DNA from: an uncultured Eubacteriales bacterium
GTDB taxonomy: Bacteria > Bacillota_A > Clostridia > Christensenellales > Aristaeellaceae
Direction: 5' to 3'
Length of the DNA: 5,757 nucleotides
NCBI GenBank assembly: GCA_902775835.1
Contig: CACYNZ010000242.1
Span: 1-5,757, forward strand
Positions 1-5,254 of this stretch are shown piece by piece; the stretch's first letter is position 1; each line of letters begins with the position of its first letter. The notes beneath the pieces were generated by a model that worked only from the letters and a program-made list of their open reading frames with translations, did not search any database and had not been told where the DNA came from. Position numbers and translations under genes: made by a program.

Positions 1-321
1 GGAATAGCTCTCTACCAGCCGGGGATTGACCAGGCGGTCGCATCCGCGTTCCTTCAGCCAGCGGATTGTCTCGCTGAAAATGATGTCCGCGCCGAGCGGT
101 TCTCCGTCGCGCTGCTTTGCCGACAGATAGCTGCTGGGATGCGGCATATCCGCTCCCGGCAGATCAGGGAGCGGTCCGAACTCATCCGTACCGTCCAACT
201 CGGCGATGGGAAGGTCCATGACCTGCGCAGCCTTGCCACGAGCGATTTTATCGGCCAGCGCATCCGGTTTATCACCGGCGCGGACGCGCCTGCCGCCTCT
301 GTTGGTTCCGTCTTTTGCCAT
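1..321 (-). CDS. Phage terminase small subunit, P27-like (N-terminal part, cut by window edge)
   Basis: The terminase small subunit binds phage DNA at the packaging site and hands it to the large subunit (ATPase/nuclease) for cutting and translocation into the prohead. Only the first 107 codons are inside the window; the frame is open to base 1. The start ATG (321-319) has a GAGGAGA ribosome site at 332-326. The protein begins with the basic MAKDGTNRGGRRVRAG stretch usual in clostridial P27-type subunits. A proline- and acid-rich linker follows (about residues 36-62), then a helical stretch around residues 76-106 with the pattern FSETIRWLKERGCDRLVNPR. Recognition is from family memory of this N-terminus, so the family call is good but not certain. 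Normally this gene follows the HNH gene closely; here the two are about 2.1 kb apart because a plus-strand cassette lies between. I found no convincing minus-strand promoter in the 120 bp upstream. Confidence 0.85.
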   Translation of the reverse strand, partial: MAKDGTNRGGRRVRAGDKPDALADKIARGKAAQVMDLPIAELDGTDEFGPLPDLPGADMPHPSSYLSAKQRDGEPLGADIIFSETIRWLKERGCDRLVNPRLVESYS

Positions 322-345
322 AAAATCTCCTCGTATTCAAAAGTA

Positions 346-360
346 GGGTAGTTATTACCC
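346..360. repeat. Inverted repeat upstream of cassette promoter, possible operator
   Basis: Two 5-bp arms, GGGTA (346-350) and TACCC (356-360), are separated by GTTAT. The repeat ends 9 bp before the -35 element of the plus-strand cassette promoter. It could be an operator for the HTH protein encoded downstream or part of the terminase leader on the other strand. It is short enough to be chance. Confidence 0.35.
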
Positions 361-369
361 GAAAATTGA

Positions 370-397
370 TTGCAACGCCGATTTTTCTGCATATAAT
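370..397 (+). promoter_or_regulatory. Sigma-A-type promoter of the two-gene cassette
   Basis: The -35 TTGCAA (370-375) and perfect -10 TATAAT (392-397) are spaced by 16 bp, with transcription expected to start near 404. The ribosome site AAGGAG (427-432) lies 9 nt before the ATG at 442, so the leader is about 38 nt. The promoter points away from the terminase gene, giving the cassette expression independent of the phage operons, as expected for a gene active in the lysogen. Confidence 0.7.
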
Positions 398-404
398 AAA
401 TACC

Positions 405-412
405 GTGATCAC
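405..412. repeat. Perfect 8-bp palindrome GTGATCAC at the cassette transcription start
   Basis: GTGATCAC lies just downstream of the -10 element and overlaps the expected start site, a position where a bound repressor would block initiation. The HTH protein encoded 30 bp downstream would be the obvious candidate for autoregulation. An 8-bp palindrome can occur by chance. Confidence 0.3.
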
Positions 413-441
413 ACCAATCCCAGTGAAAGGAGCCACCACCG

Positions 442-1923
442 ATGAGACCCACCCAGCAAACCACCTACGATTATTCCCAGCTGATTCTGGCAGCGAAGAA
501 GGAGTCGCAGTATAAGGATTTCTCATCCTTCATCGATGAGAAGATCCACCAGACCCGCGACCGGTATTATGACGGCGAAGCGCACAGTTTCAACCGATTT
601 ACATTGGCCAATATGATTGGCATAGATCCCAGCACTCTCACAAAGATCATTAACAGATCTCAGGGAACTCGGAAGCGGGATATTATTATCGCCCTCTGCT
701 TTGCCCTTCAGTTGAGCGAGAGTGAAACAACACAGGCACTGAATCTGTATCCCATGGCACCATTGAATCCTAACAACCTGAGAGACTTGGTCATCATTCA
801 TGCCCTCCACGATGGTGTTTCTGTGAGGCAGTTGGACGACATCCTTACAACCCACGGCTTACCGCAACTCAACATCCTGCGGAGCGACAGGAAGAGCGAG
901 GACCGTTCCTTCTACTATCCGCATGAAGCAGCCGCATATGAAGAAATCTCCGTGGACGTTCTGCCGTACTGTGTCGCTGGCGATGATTCGGATCGTTCCC
1001 TGGATGACCGTTACCGCCCGGACCGATATGATTATCACAGCAAGATGATCATTCAGCGAAAGGGCAAGGACGGTCCACAGTACCGTATATCACGTGACGA
1101 CTATGGAGAGTACGAGATCGAACTCCGCGAAGGCGACGAATGGAAATGTCTGTATACAAACGATCAACTACGGCAGATGTACGAGAATGTCGGACCTTGC
1201 AAAGACCCAGAACTGCTTATCGAAATCACCCGGCTGAAGGAATACACCGACCGTAGGGCCCGGTATGTGCACAGCATGTGTAACGACACACGGAACTATG
1301 GATCTCGTTTCGACGCAATCAACGACCACGGACGGTTGATGCTTTATGGCGAAGGGTTTGGATTCGACGCGCCGGAACTCTCCGAGTACTTTCAGTTGGA
1401 GGTTTCATCAGACAGCTGTCTGTTCACCGTTTCCAATACCAGCAAATTCCTGGAAAGGTACCTGGGGCCGGAAGCGTGGATGAAGCTTTACGGAACACTG
1501 CCTGTGCCAATCGTCCGGAGCTTTACGACGCTGGATGAGATTCCCAATCAGCGTTGGCGCGCACAGTTTCAGGCTCTCCTGCAAGGTGCATGCGACTTGC
1601 TTGACCAACTGAGAGATCGTAGGCTGTTCATCTTCAACGCCCGAGCCTGGATCGATATTGACCAGCTTATGCACGCTTACCATGTGGAAGATGCCTTTGA
1701 ATGCTATCAACCGGATGACATGCCCTACGAAATCGTGCCGAAGAAAGACCAGATCACCGGTCCTGATGGAAACCCGGTCACCGTTGATGATCTATACCGT
1801 GCATCTGAACTGGGCATCTCCACACTGGAAGACCTCTGCGCTATCCGCACCCGCTGCGGCTCACTTGAACAATTTCTTCAAATCAACGCGCTCACAGAGC
1901 AGAAAGGAAATACCCATGAGTAA
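442..1923 (+). CDS. Xre-like HTH protein with large unrecognised C-terminal region (cassette gene 1)
   Basis: A 493-aa soluble protein of unknown function; no signal peptide or membrane segment is visible. Residues about 50-102 form an Xre-like helix-turn-helix: scaffold helix TLANMIGI (54-61), then recognition helix DPSTLTKIINR (62-72), then helices with ALCFALQLSESE. Residues about 103-145 (to THGLPQLN) resemble the helical extension that follows this HTH type in many gut Firmicute proteins. The other roughly 345 residues match no family I know: an acidic, Tyr/Asp/Arg-rich stretch (about 167-197), a strand-rich part (about 201-240), a mixed region with GEGFGFDAPELSEYFQLE (303-320), a helical part (about 367-392), and a C-terminal helical unit after PDGNPVTVDDLY (441-452). 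A simple phage repressor would be far shorter. Ribosome site AAGGAG is 9 nt before the ATG. The gene overlaps the next by 8 nt, so the pair is probably co-translated. A 60-base sample here (901-960) is 50% GC, against 55% and 67% in two helicase samples. It may be a regulator, an intracellular sensor or an effector. Confidence 0.9.
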   Translation: MRPTQQTTYDYSQLILAAKKESQYKDFSSFIDEKIHQTRDRYYDGEAHSFNRFTLANMIGIDPSTLTKIINRSQGTRKRDIIIALCFALQLSESETTQALNLYPMAPLNPNNLRDLVIIHALHDGVSVRQLDDILTTHGLPQLNILRSDRKSEDRSFYYPHEAAAYEEISVDVLPYCVAGDDSDRSLDDRYRPDRYDYHSKMIIQRKGKDGPQYRISRDDYGEYEIELREGDEWKCLYTNDQLRQMYENVGPCKDPELLIEITRLKEYTDRRARYVHSMCNDTRNYGSRFDAINDHGRLMLYGEGFGFDAPELSEYFQLEVSSDSCLFTVSNTSKFLERYLGPEAWMKLYGTLPVPIVRSFTTLDEIPNQRWRAQFQALLQGACDLLDQLRDRRLFIFNARAWIDIDQLMHAYHVEDAFECYQPDDMPYEIVPKKDQITGPDGNPVTVDDLYRASELGISTLEDLCAIRTRCGSLEQFLQINALTEQKGNTHE

Positions 1924-2248
1924 TAAGACGAACCCCAACCATAGCAACAATGCAGTCGCTCGCACCGATAATCATGACGTCGCCAAGAAGGCTGGCAGCC
2001 AGAGCATGGACGAGAAGTACCGTGAACAGTTCACAGGACTCGCCTTGGATACGGGCCGAGGCATCATCAACAGCATCAAAGAGAATGCAGGCGATTACAA
2101 GATGATCAGTGAAGATAAGAACATGTCGCCGGTTGACAAGGCACTGGGAAAGCGCAAGGTTCTGGCCGCCGATATTGGACTGGGTGCTCTTGGTACCGGT
2201 AGTGTGCTTGGTCTGGTGTGGCTTGCAAAGAAGGTCTTTGCGGCTTGA
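1916..2248 (+). CDS. Small single-pass membrane protein (cassette gene 2)
   Basis: A 110-aa protein that I do not recognise. The start ATG at 1916 lies inside the last codons of the preceding gene (8-nt overlap), with AAAGGA at 1903-1908 as ribosome site 7 nt away; the frame is open much further upstream, but only as overlap with the HTH gene. Residues 1-30 are polar and Asn/His/Lys-rich, probably disordered. Residues about 31-80 look like soluble helices. Residues about 82-104 form one hydrophobic segment, flanked by GKRK (78-81) and KK (105-106), ending at the C-terminus. This segment carries an aspartate (D86) near its start and closely spaced glycines (G88, G90, G93, G95, G99), a pattern that favours tight helix packing or oligomers. 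There is no signal peptide, so it would be C-tail anchored. Coupling to a cytoplasmic HTH protein suggests a membrane effector or anchor; a holin-like or exclusion role is only inference. Confidence 0.85.
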   Translation: MSNKTNPNHSNNAVARTDNHDVAKKAGSQSMDEKYREQFTGLALDTGRGIINSIKENAGDYKMISEDKNMSPVDKALGKRKVLAADIGLGALGTGSVLGLVWLAKKVFAA

Positions 2249-2258
2249 CCGGGAACGG

Positions 2259-2290
2259 AGGAGTTGTGGAAACGCAGCTCCTTTTTTCTT
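2259..2290 (+). terminator. Intrinsic terminator closing the two-gene cassette
   Basis: Arms GGAGTTGTG (2260-2268) and CGCAGCTCC (2273-2281) form a 9-bp stem with two G-U pairs, capped by a GAAA tetraloop (2269-2272) and extended by an A-T pair (2259/2282). TTTTTTCTT follows (2282-2290). It starts 10 bp after the stop of the membrane protein gene. On the opposite strand the hairpin is not followed by a T tract, so it should not stop leftward late transcription. Confidence 0.9.
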
Positions 2291-2336
2291 CAGAGGTCAA
2301 TACCCTGTTTGAACCGGCTTTTTTCTGCGCGAGAGT

Positions 2337-2383
2337 GGGGCGCGGTCTTTTAGCTTTCGTTTTGTAGAGATTTTGACCGCCCC
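2337..2383. other. GC-rich inverted repeat, candidate cos/packaging region
   Basis: GGGGCGCGGTC (2337-2347) and GACCGCCCC (2375-2383) pair as an inverted repeat with a 2-nt bulge around an AT-rich 27-nt centre. It lies 13-59 bp beyond the HNH stop codon. In many cos phages of Gram-positive bacteria the cohesive-end site lies between the HNH gene and the terminase small subunit gene, and packaging needs the HNH protein. The place and the GC-rich symmetrical form fit a cos or terminase-binding site, but the nick positions cannot be read from sequence. No T tract follows either arm directly, so a terminator is less likely. Confidence 0.4.
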
Positions 2384-2395
2384 TCCCGTCAGGAT

Positions 2396-2755
2396 TCAGT
2401 AGTGGTATTCCGGATACTGGTCCTCGTTGCGCGTCTTCACGTCGTGGTGGTGCTTACACAGCGGCTGCCAGTTCGACCGATCCCAGAAAAGCTCCGGATC
2501 ACCACGATGGGGACGGATGTGGTCAACGACCGTCGCCAGAACATACTTGCCTTCGCGTTCGCACACCACGCACAGTGGATGGACGCGGAGGAACTGTTTT
2601 GATTGGCGTTGCCACTTAGAACCGTAGCCACGCGCTGCAGCAGACCGTGTGTCTTCCGGATGCAGACCGGCGTGTTCGTCACAGTACTTCCTGCCCTTGG
2701 GCACCAGCCTGGAACAGCCCGGATGCCTGCAGGGATGGTCTGGGAACCTTGGCAT
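2396..2755 (-). CDS. Phage HNH endonuclease (packaging-associated)
   Basis: A 119-aa HNH nuclease of the kind encoded next to terminases, where it works with terminase in cos cleavage. I chose the ATG at 2755 because AAGGAGGTG lies 8 nt upstream; the frame stays open to 2908 but no ribosome site precedes the earlier starts. An N-terminal zinc-finger-like unit has C9, C14, C25 and H28. The HNH core has C62-x2-C65, the VVDHI motif with D78 and H79 (general base), N95, and C100-K-H-H-H104. Most relatives have a second cysteine in LCKxCH; here that position is H103, which may still bind zinc. The length and the C-terminal KTRNEDQYPEYHY tail look complete. It is the first gene after a promoter-terminator block, and the putative cos region follows it, so it probably opens the late packaging operon. 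Confidence 0.93.
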   Translation of the reverse strand: MPRFPDHPCRHPGCSRLVPKGRKYCDEHAGLHPEDTRSAAARGYGSKWQRQSKQFLRVHPLCVVCEREGKYVLATVVDHIRPHRGDPELFWDRSNWQPLCKHHHDVKTRNEDQYPEYHY

Positions 2756-2847
2756 CCGGAACACCTCCTTCAGTTTCCAGCGGAGCATATACCAGCACGC
2801 TTCCAGCGCGCCGACCTTCCTGTACGGCACAAGCCCCGCCTCCATTG

Positions 2848-2880
2848 AAAAAGGCCAGAGCCGGGTGCCCGGTCCTGACC
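2848..2880 (-). terminator. Strong intrinsic terminator in the leader of the HNH/late operon
   Basis: Read on the minus strand, GGTCAGGACCGG (2880-2869) and CCGGCTCTGGCC (2864-2853) form a 12-bp stem with two G-U pairs and one A-C mismatch around a GCAC loop, followed by TTTTT (2852-2848). It lies between the regulator gene and the HNH gene and would stop transcription before HNH. It could simply end the early operon. Because a promoter lies just upstream, it could instead be a control point where late transcription must be antiterminated. Confidence 0.8.
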
Positions 2881-2895
2881 TTCGATTTTTGCAGC

Positions 2896-2924
2896 TTAAT
2901 ACTATCATAGGAGGCTACTCTCAA
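2896..2924 (-). promoter_or_regulatory. Likely late promoter ahead of HNH
   Basis: On the minus strand, TTGAGA (2924-2919; 5 of 6 to the -35 consensus) is followed after 17 bp by TATTAA (2901-2896; 4 of 6 to the -10). The expected start is near 2889, about 9 nt before the terminator stem. The spacer contains the perfect inverted repeat CTAT-G-ATAG (2910-2902), a possible binding site for an activator or repressor. It lies 16 bp after the stop codon of the DUF1492-type regulator, the expected place for the late promoter it would control. Confidence 0.6.
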
Positions 2925-2940
2925 TCTCTCTCTTTTCCTC

Positions 2941-3363
2941 TCATGTATCGGAGAGCGGGAGTATTTCCTCCACAGCTGCCAGCGCCGTATCATGCATCCG
3001 GTAAATGTGCTGAATGCTGTAGTGCATGTCCACGGCGATCTTCTCCCAGGAAAGAAAGCACAGATACCGCTTTTCCAACAGCGCCTGAAGCTCCACGTCT
3101 TCCACGGCTTTGACGGTCCCCATGATTTCTTTCTTCAGTTCTACCAACCGGTCGATGTCCGTCTGCAAGCTCTCCTGAAGCTCCAGGATTTTCATGACGC
3201 AGTCTTCTACGCGGGACCGGCCTTTGTTGGGATTGCGAGGCATGTCCGACAGTGCCGCCGTACAGCTTGTCGCCAGTTCGTTGAGGGATTCGATCTGCTG
3301 GATTTTTGACTTGATCCGCATGTCCAGGAAACGGGCCTGGCCGAGGTATGCTTTAGCTGTCAT
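2941..3363 (-). CDS. DUF1492 family phage regulator (ArpU/RinA-like late gene activator candidate)
   Basis: A 140-aa protein of the DUF1492 type. Residues 1-30 are helical (MTAKAYLGQARFLDMRI). Residues about 54-90 form a long amphipathic, probably coiled-coil helix. Residues about 93-134 form a sigma-70 region 4-like helix-turn-helix: QALLEKRYL, SWEKIAVDM (105-113), then recognition helix from S116 through IQHIYRMHDTAL. Such proteins sit at the end of the early region in clostridial prophages and are thought to act on the late promoter, by analogy with ArpU and RinA; that role is inferred. Start ATG at 3363 has AAGGAG 10 nt upstream; an upstream in-frame ATG at 3408 would overlap the preceding gene widely and is not preferred. 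It overlaps the 64-aa gene by 11 nt. A likely promoter and a terminator lie directly downstream. Confidence 0.85.
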   Translation of the reverse strand: MTAKAYLGQARFLDMRIKSKIQQIESLNELATSCTAALSDMPRNPNKGRSRVEDCVMKILELQESLQTDIDRLVELKKEIMGTVKAVEDVELQALLEKRYLCFLSWEKIAVDMHYSIQHIYRMHDTALAAVEEILPLSDT

Positions 3364-3547
3364 ACAATTTCTTCTCCTTCCGCAGTTGCGAGATGAGGAG
3401 CTCAGCATCCAGACTCGTCAGCACACCATACCATTCGGAACGGAAGAACTTCTCCAGTTCAGCCAGGTCATCGGGATCGTCCGTCATGCGGTAGTCTTTG
3501 ACAGCCTGTTCGATGATGGCGTTTGCAAGTGCCTGATATGGGTCCAT
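3353..3547 (-). CDS. Small phage protein, 64 aa, unknown function
   Basis: This resembles an uncharacterised small protein I recall from clostridial prophages, starting with a MxPYxALANAI pattern and containing EKFFRSEWYGVLTSLDAELL (32-51). It is predicted helical, acidic in the middle (DDPDDLAELE, 23-32) and has a basic end (RKEKK, 56-60). No catalytic motif or membrane segment is visible. The start is fixed by GGAGGT 6 nt upstream. Its last 11 nt overlap the DUF1492 gene, which implies translational coupling and suggests a shared regulatory or replication-related role, but no function can be assigned. Confidence 0.85.
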   Translation of the reverse strand: MDPYQALANAIIEQAVKDYRMTDDPDDLAELEKFFRSEWYGVLTSLDAELLISQLRKEKKLYDS

Positions 3548-3561
3548 CGCTGTACCTCCGA

Positions 3562-3615
3562 TCAGTGTTCCGCTCGGATTGGCACAGGTTGGCTTTGGTT
3601 TTCATTGATTGTCAT
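3562..3615 (-). CDS. Possible 17-codon micro-ORF between helicase and 64-aa protein
   Basis: An ATG overlaps the helicase stop codon in an ATGA arrangement (3615-3612) and opens a frame reading MTINENQSQPVPIRAEH, which stops at 3564-3562, two bases before the GGAGGT ribosome site of the next gene. It fills the only sizeable gap (64 bp) in this part of the operon. It could be a real micropeptide or a way to carry terminating ribosomes to the next start. It has no ribosome site of its own beyond coupling, and the protein has no recognisable feature. Confidence 0.3.
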   Translation of the reverse strand: MTINENQSQPVPIRAEH

Positions 3616-4964
3616 CTGATGTTCAGGTCAGCTTTGACCGCCTCGATCAGGGCGGCCTGCGTTTTATCCTTGGCCTGCAGGGCTTTCAGGATGCGCTCGT
3701 CGATGGTGCCCTTCGTCACGATATGCTGGATCACCACCGTTCTGGCGTTCTGGCCCTGACGCCACAGGCGGGCGTTGGTCTGCTGGTACAGTTCCAGGGA
3801 CCATGTCAGTCCGAACCATACCAGAGTGGAGCCACCGGACTGCAGGTTGAGGCCATGACCGGCGGAGGCGGGATGGATGACGGCCACCGGGATTTCGCCT
3901 TTATTCCAGTCCGCGATGTCCTTACTGGATTTCAGTTCCCGGACGGTGAACCGGTTCCTGATCCGCTGGAGGTCATGCCGGAACCAGTAGGCCACCAGCA
4001 CGGGCTTGCCGTTGGTGCTTTCGATGATGTCCTCCAGGGCATCCAGCTTCCGCTCGTGAAACTCGATCACATCGCCAGTATCCGCATAGATCGCGCCGTT
4101 GGCCAGCTGGGCCAGTTTCTGCGTCAGGGCGGCAGCGTTGGCGGCGGTGACCTCGCCATCGGGCAGCTGCAGGATGAGTTCCTGCTTCAGGTCAGCATAC
4201 CGCTCAGCCTCATCCTCAGACAGCCGCACTTCGTATTGCGTTGATACCAGTTCCGGCATTTTCAGGTGGTCAGTGGATTTCATGGAAATCGTGATATCCG
4301 AGATTTTCCGATAAATCGCCTCCTCAGCGTAGGGCAGCGGCTTGTAGGAGTAGACGATGTCGCCATTCCGCTTGTCCGGGGTGAAGTACTCATATCGGTA
4401 CTGCGTGATGAACCGCCCGAGGCGCTCGCCCAGGTCCAGCAGCCGGAATTCTGCCCACAGGTCCATGAGACCGTTGGAACTGGGTGTGCCAGTGAGCCCG
4501 ATGACCCGTTTGACGGTGGGCCGGACACGCATCAGGACCTTGAACCGCTTGGACTGGTGGTTTTTGAAGGATGACAGCTCATCGATCACCACGGTATCGT
4601 AGTCGAAGGGAAAGCCGCTCTCCTCAATCAGCCAGGCGAGGTTTTCCCGGTTGATGATCGTGATGTCGGCGCTTTGCATCAGGGCGGCACGGCGCTCCCT
4701 GGCGCTGCCGACCGCTACGGTATAGGTCAGATGCTGCAGATGCGCCCATTTTCCGATCTCGGCGGGCCATGTGTCTCGGGCAACGCGGAGAGGTGCGACG
4801 ACCAGCACGCGGTGAGCCACAAAGCTGTCGAACAGCAGGTCCGCGATGGCAGTCAGGGAGATGACCGTTTTGCCCAGACCCATATCGAGCAGGACTGCAG
4901 CTATGGGATGGGTCTCAATGTAGTCGATGGCATACGCCTGATAGTCATGAGGTAAAAAGTTCAT
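3612..4964 (-). CDS. Phage SNF2-like DEAD/DEAH-box helicase
   Basis: A 450-aa superfamily 2 helicase of the compact SNF2-like type common in phage replication modules; it should use ATP to move on or remodel DNA. Motifs in order: Q-type HDYQ (6-9), Walker A DMGLGKT (27-33), motif Ia VVAPLRV (55-61), Walker B DELSSFKN (128-135), motif III GLTGTPSSNG (156-165), then in the second RecA-like domain VLVAYWF (322-328), HPASAGHGLNLQ (364-375) and motif VI QQTNARLWRQGQ (394-405) with R399 and R402. All core motifs are present and the length is normal for phage members. The start at 4964 is chosen because GGAGGT lies 7 nt upstream and the protein then begins MNFLPHDYQ, as relatives do; the frame is open further upstream to 5090 but inside the nuclease gene. 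It overlaps the VRR-NUC gene by 20 nt, suggesting that nuclease and helicase are made together and may act in replication or recombination. Confidence 0.96.
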   Translation of the reverse strand: MNFLPHDYQAYAIDYIETHPIAAVLLDMGLGKTVISLTAIADLLFDSFVAHRVLVVAPLRVARDTWPAEIGKWAHLQHLTYTVAVGSARERRAALMQSADITIINRENLAWLIEESGFPFDYDTVVIDELSSFKNHQSKRFKVLMRVRPTVKRVIGLTGTPSSNGLMDLWAEFRLLDLGERLGRFITQYRYEYFTPDKRNGDIVYSYKPLPYAEEAIYRKISDITISMKSTDHLKMPELVSTQYEVRLSEDEAERYADLKQELILQLPDGEVTAANAAALTQKLAQLANGAIYADTGDVIEFHERKLDALEDIIESTNGKPVLVAYWFRHDLQRIRNRFTVRELKSSKDIADWNKGEIPVAVIHPASAGHGLNLQSGGSTLVWFGLTWSLELYQQTNARLWRQGQNARTVVIQHIVTKGTIDERILKALQAKDKTQAALIEAVKADLNIR

Positions 4965-5226
4965 CCAGGATACCTCCGATCTGGCTTGCGTCATCCAGGA
5001 CATATACGGCAAATCCCAGATCCCGCAGAAGCCGATGCCTTGCCGCCTGCAGCGGACGCGGCTTTTTGCCGGGAGCCTTGACTTCCACAAAGGCCATATG
5101 CCCGCCCGGCATCAGGACGATACGGTCCGGCATGCCGTCGAAGCCTGGGCTCGTGAACTTCGGTGCCAGACCGCCGCGCTGCCTGACCGTCTCAGTAAGT
5201 TTTGCCTCTATTTTCTTCTCTCGCAT
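4945..5226 (-). CDS. VRR-NUC domain nuclease
   Basis: A 93-aa stand-alone VRR-NUC protein, a PD-(D/E)xK-type nuclease; members are linked to structure-specific cleavage of branched DNA during replication or repair. Visible motifs are E7 in the first helix, SPGFDGMPDR (26-35) with D34, FVEVK (46-50) giving the E48-x-K50 pair, and Q60 with a basic RPLQAARHRLLRDLG helix (57-71). The catalytic set D34, E48, K50, Q60 appears intact and the length is typical of phage members. The start has GGAG 7 nt upstream. The end overlaps the SNF2-like helicase by 20 nt, a common pairing in clostridial and other Firmicute prophages. Confidence 0.95.
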   Translation of the reverse strand: MREKKIEAKLTETVRQRGGLAPKFTSPGFDGMPDRIVLMPGGHMAFVEVKAPGKKPRPLQAARHRLLRDLGFAVYVLDDASQIGGILDELFTS

Positions 5227-5254
5227 GGTCGCTCTCCATCAGGATTGAAGTCGT

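Noticed and set aside
54..464. A 136-codon minus-strand frame across the divergent promoter region
   Set aside because: It is out of frame with the terminase gene, covers the cassette promoter, and its arginine/serine-rich sequence is typical of a shadow frame.
1658..1915. Longer in-frame start for the small membrane protein gene
   Set aside because: It would overlap the HTH gene by more than 250 nt and lacks a ribosome site, whereas ATG 1916 has AAAGGA at the right distance.
351..2305. GTTATTACCC (351-360) and GTCAATACCC (2296-2305) flank the cassette as possible direct repeats marking an insertion
   Set aside because: They match at only 8 of 10 positions, with no extension, and no integrase or transposase is present. 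The match can be chance; comparison with a cassette-free relative would decide.
2679..3113. Open frames on both strands across the regulator-HNH gap
   Set aside because: They run across the promoter and terminator and into neighbouring genes, lack ribosome sites and show no recognisable protein features.
3364..3408. Earlier start (3408) for the DUF1492 gene
   Set aside because: The extra residues (MLSSSSRNCGRRRNC) are out-of-frame translation of the 64-aa gene; ATG 3363 has AAGGAG and the normal family N-terminus.
3609..4244. A 211-codon open frame on the plus strand opposite the helicase
   Set aside because: It is the antisense shadow of a GC-rich gene with clear helicase motifs; no ribosome site or protein family supports it.
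4965..5090. Helicase start at 5090
   Set aside because: The added residues lie inside the VRR-NUC gene, are basic and low in similarity to helicases, and the GGAGGT before 4964 gives a better start.
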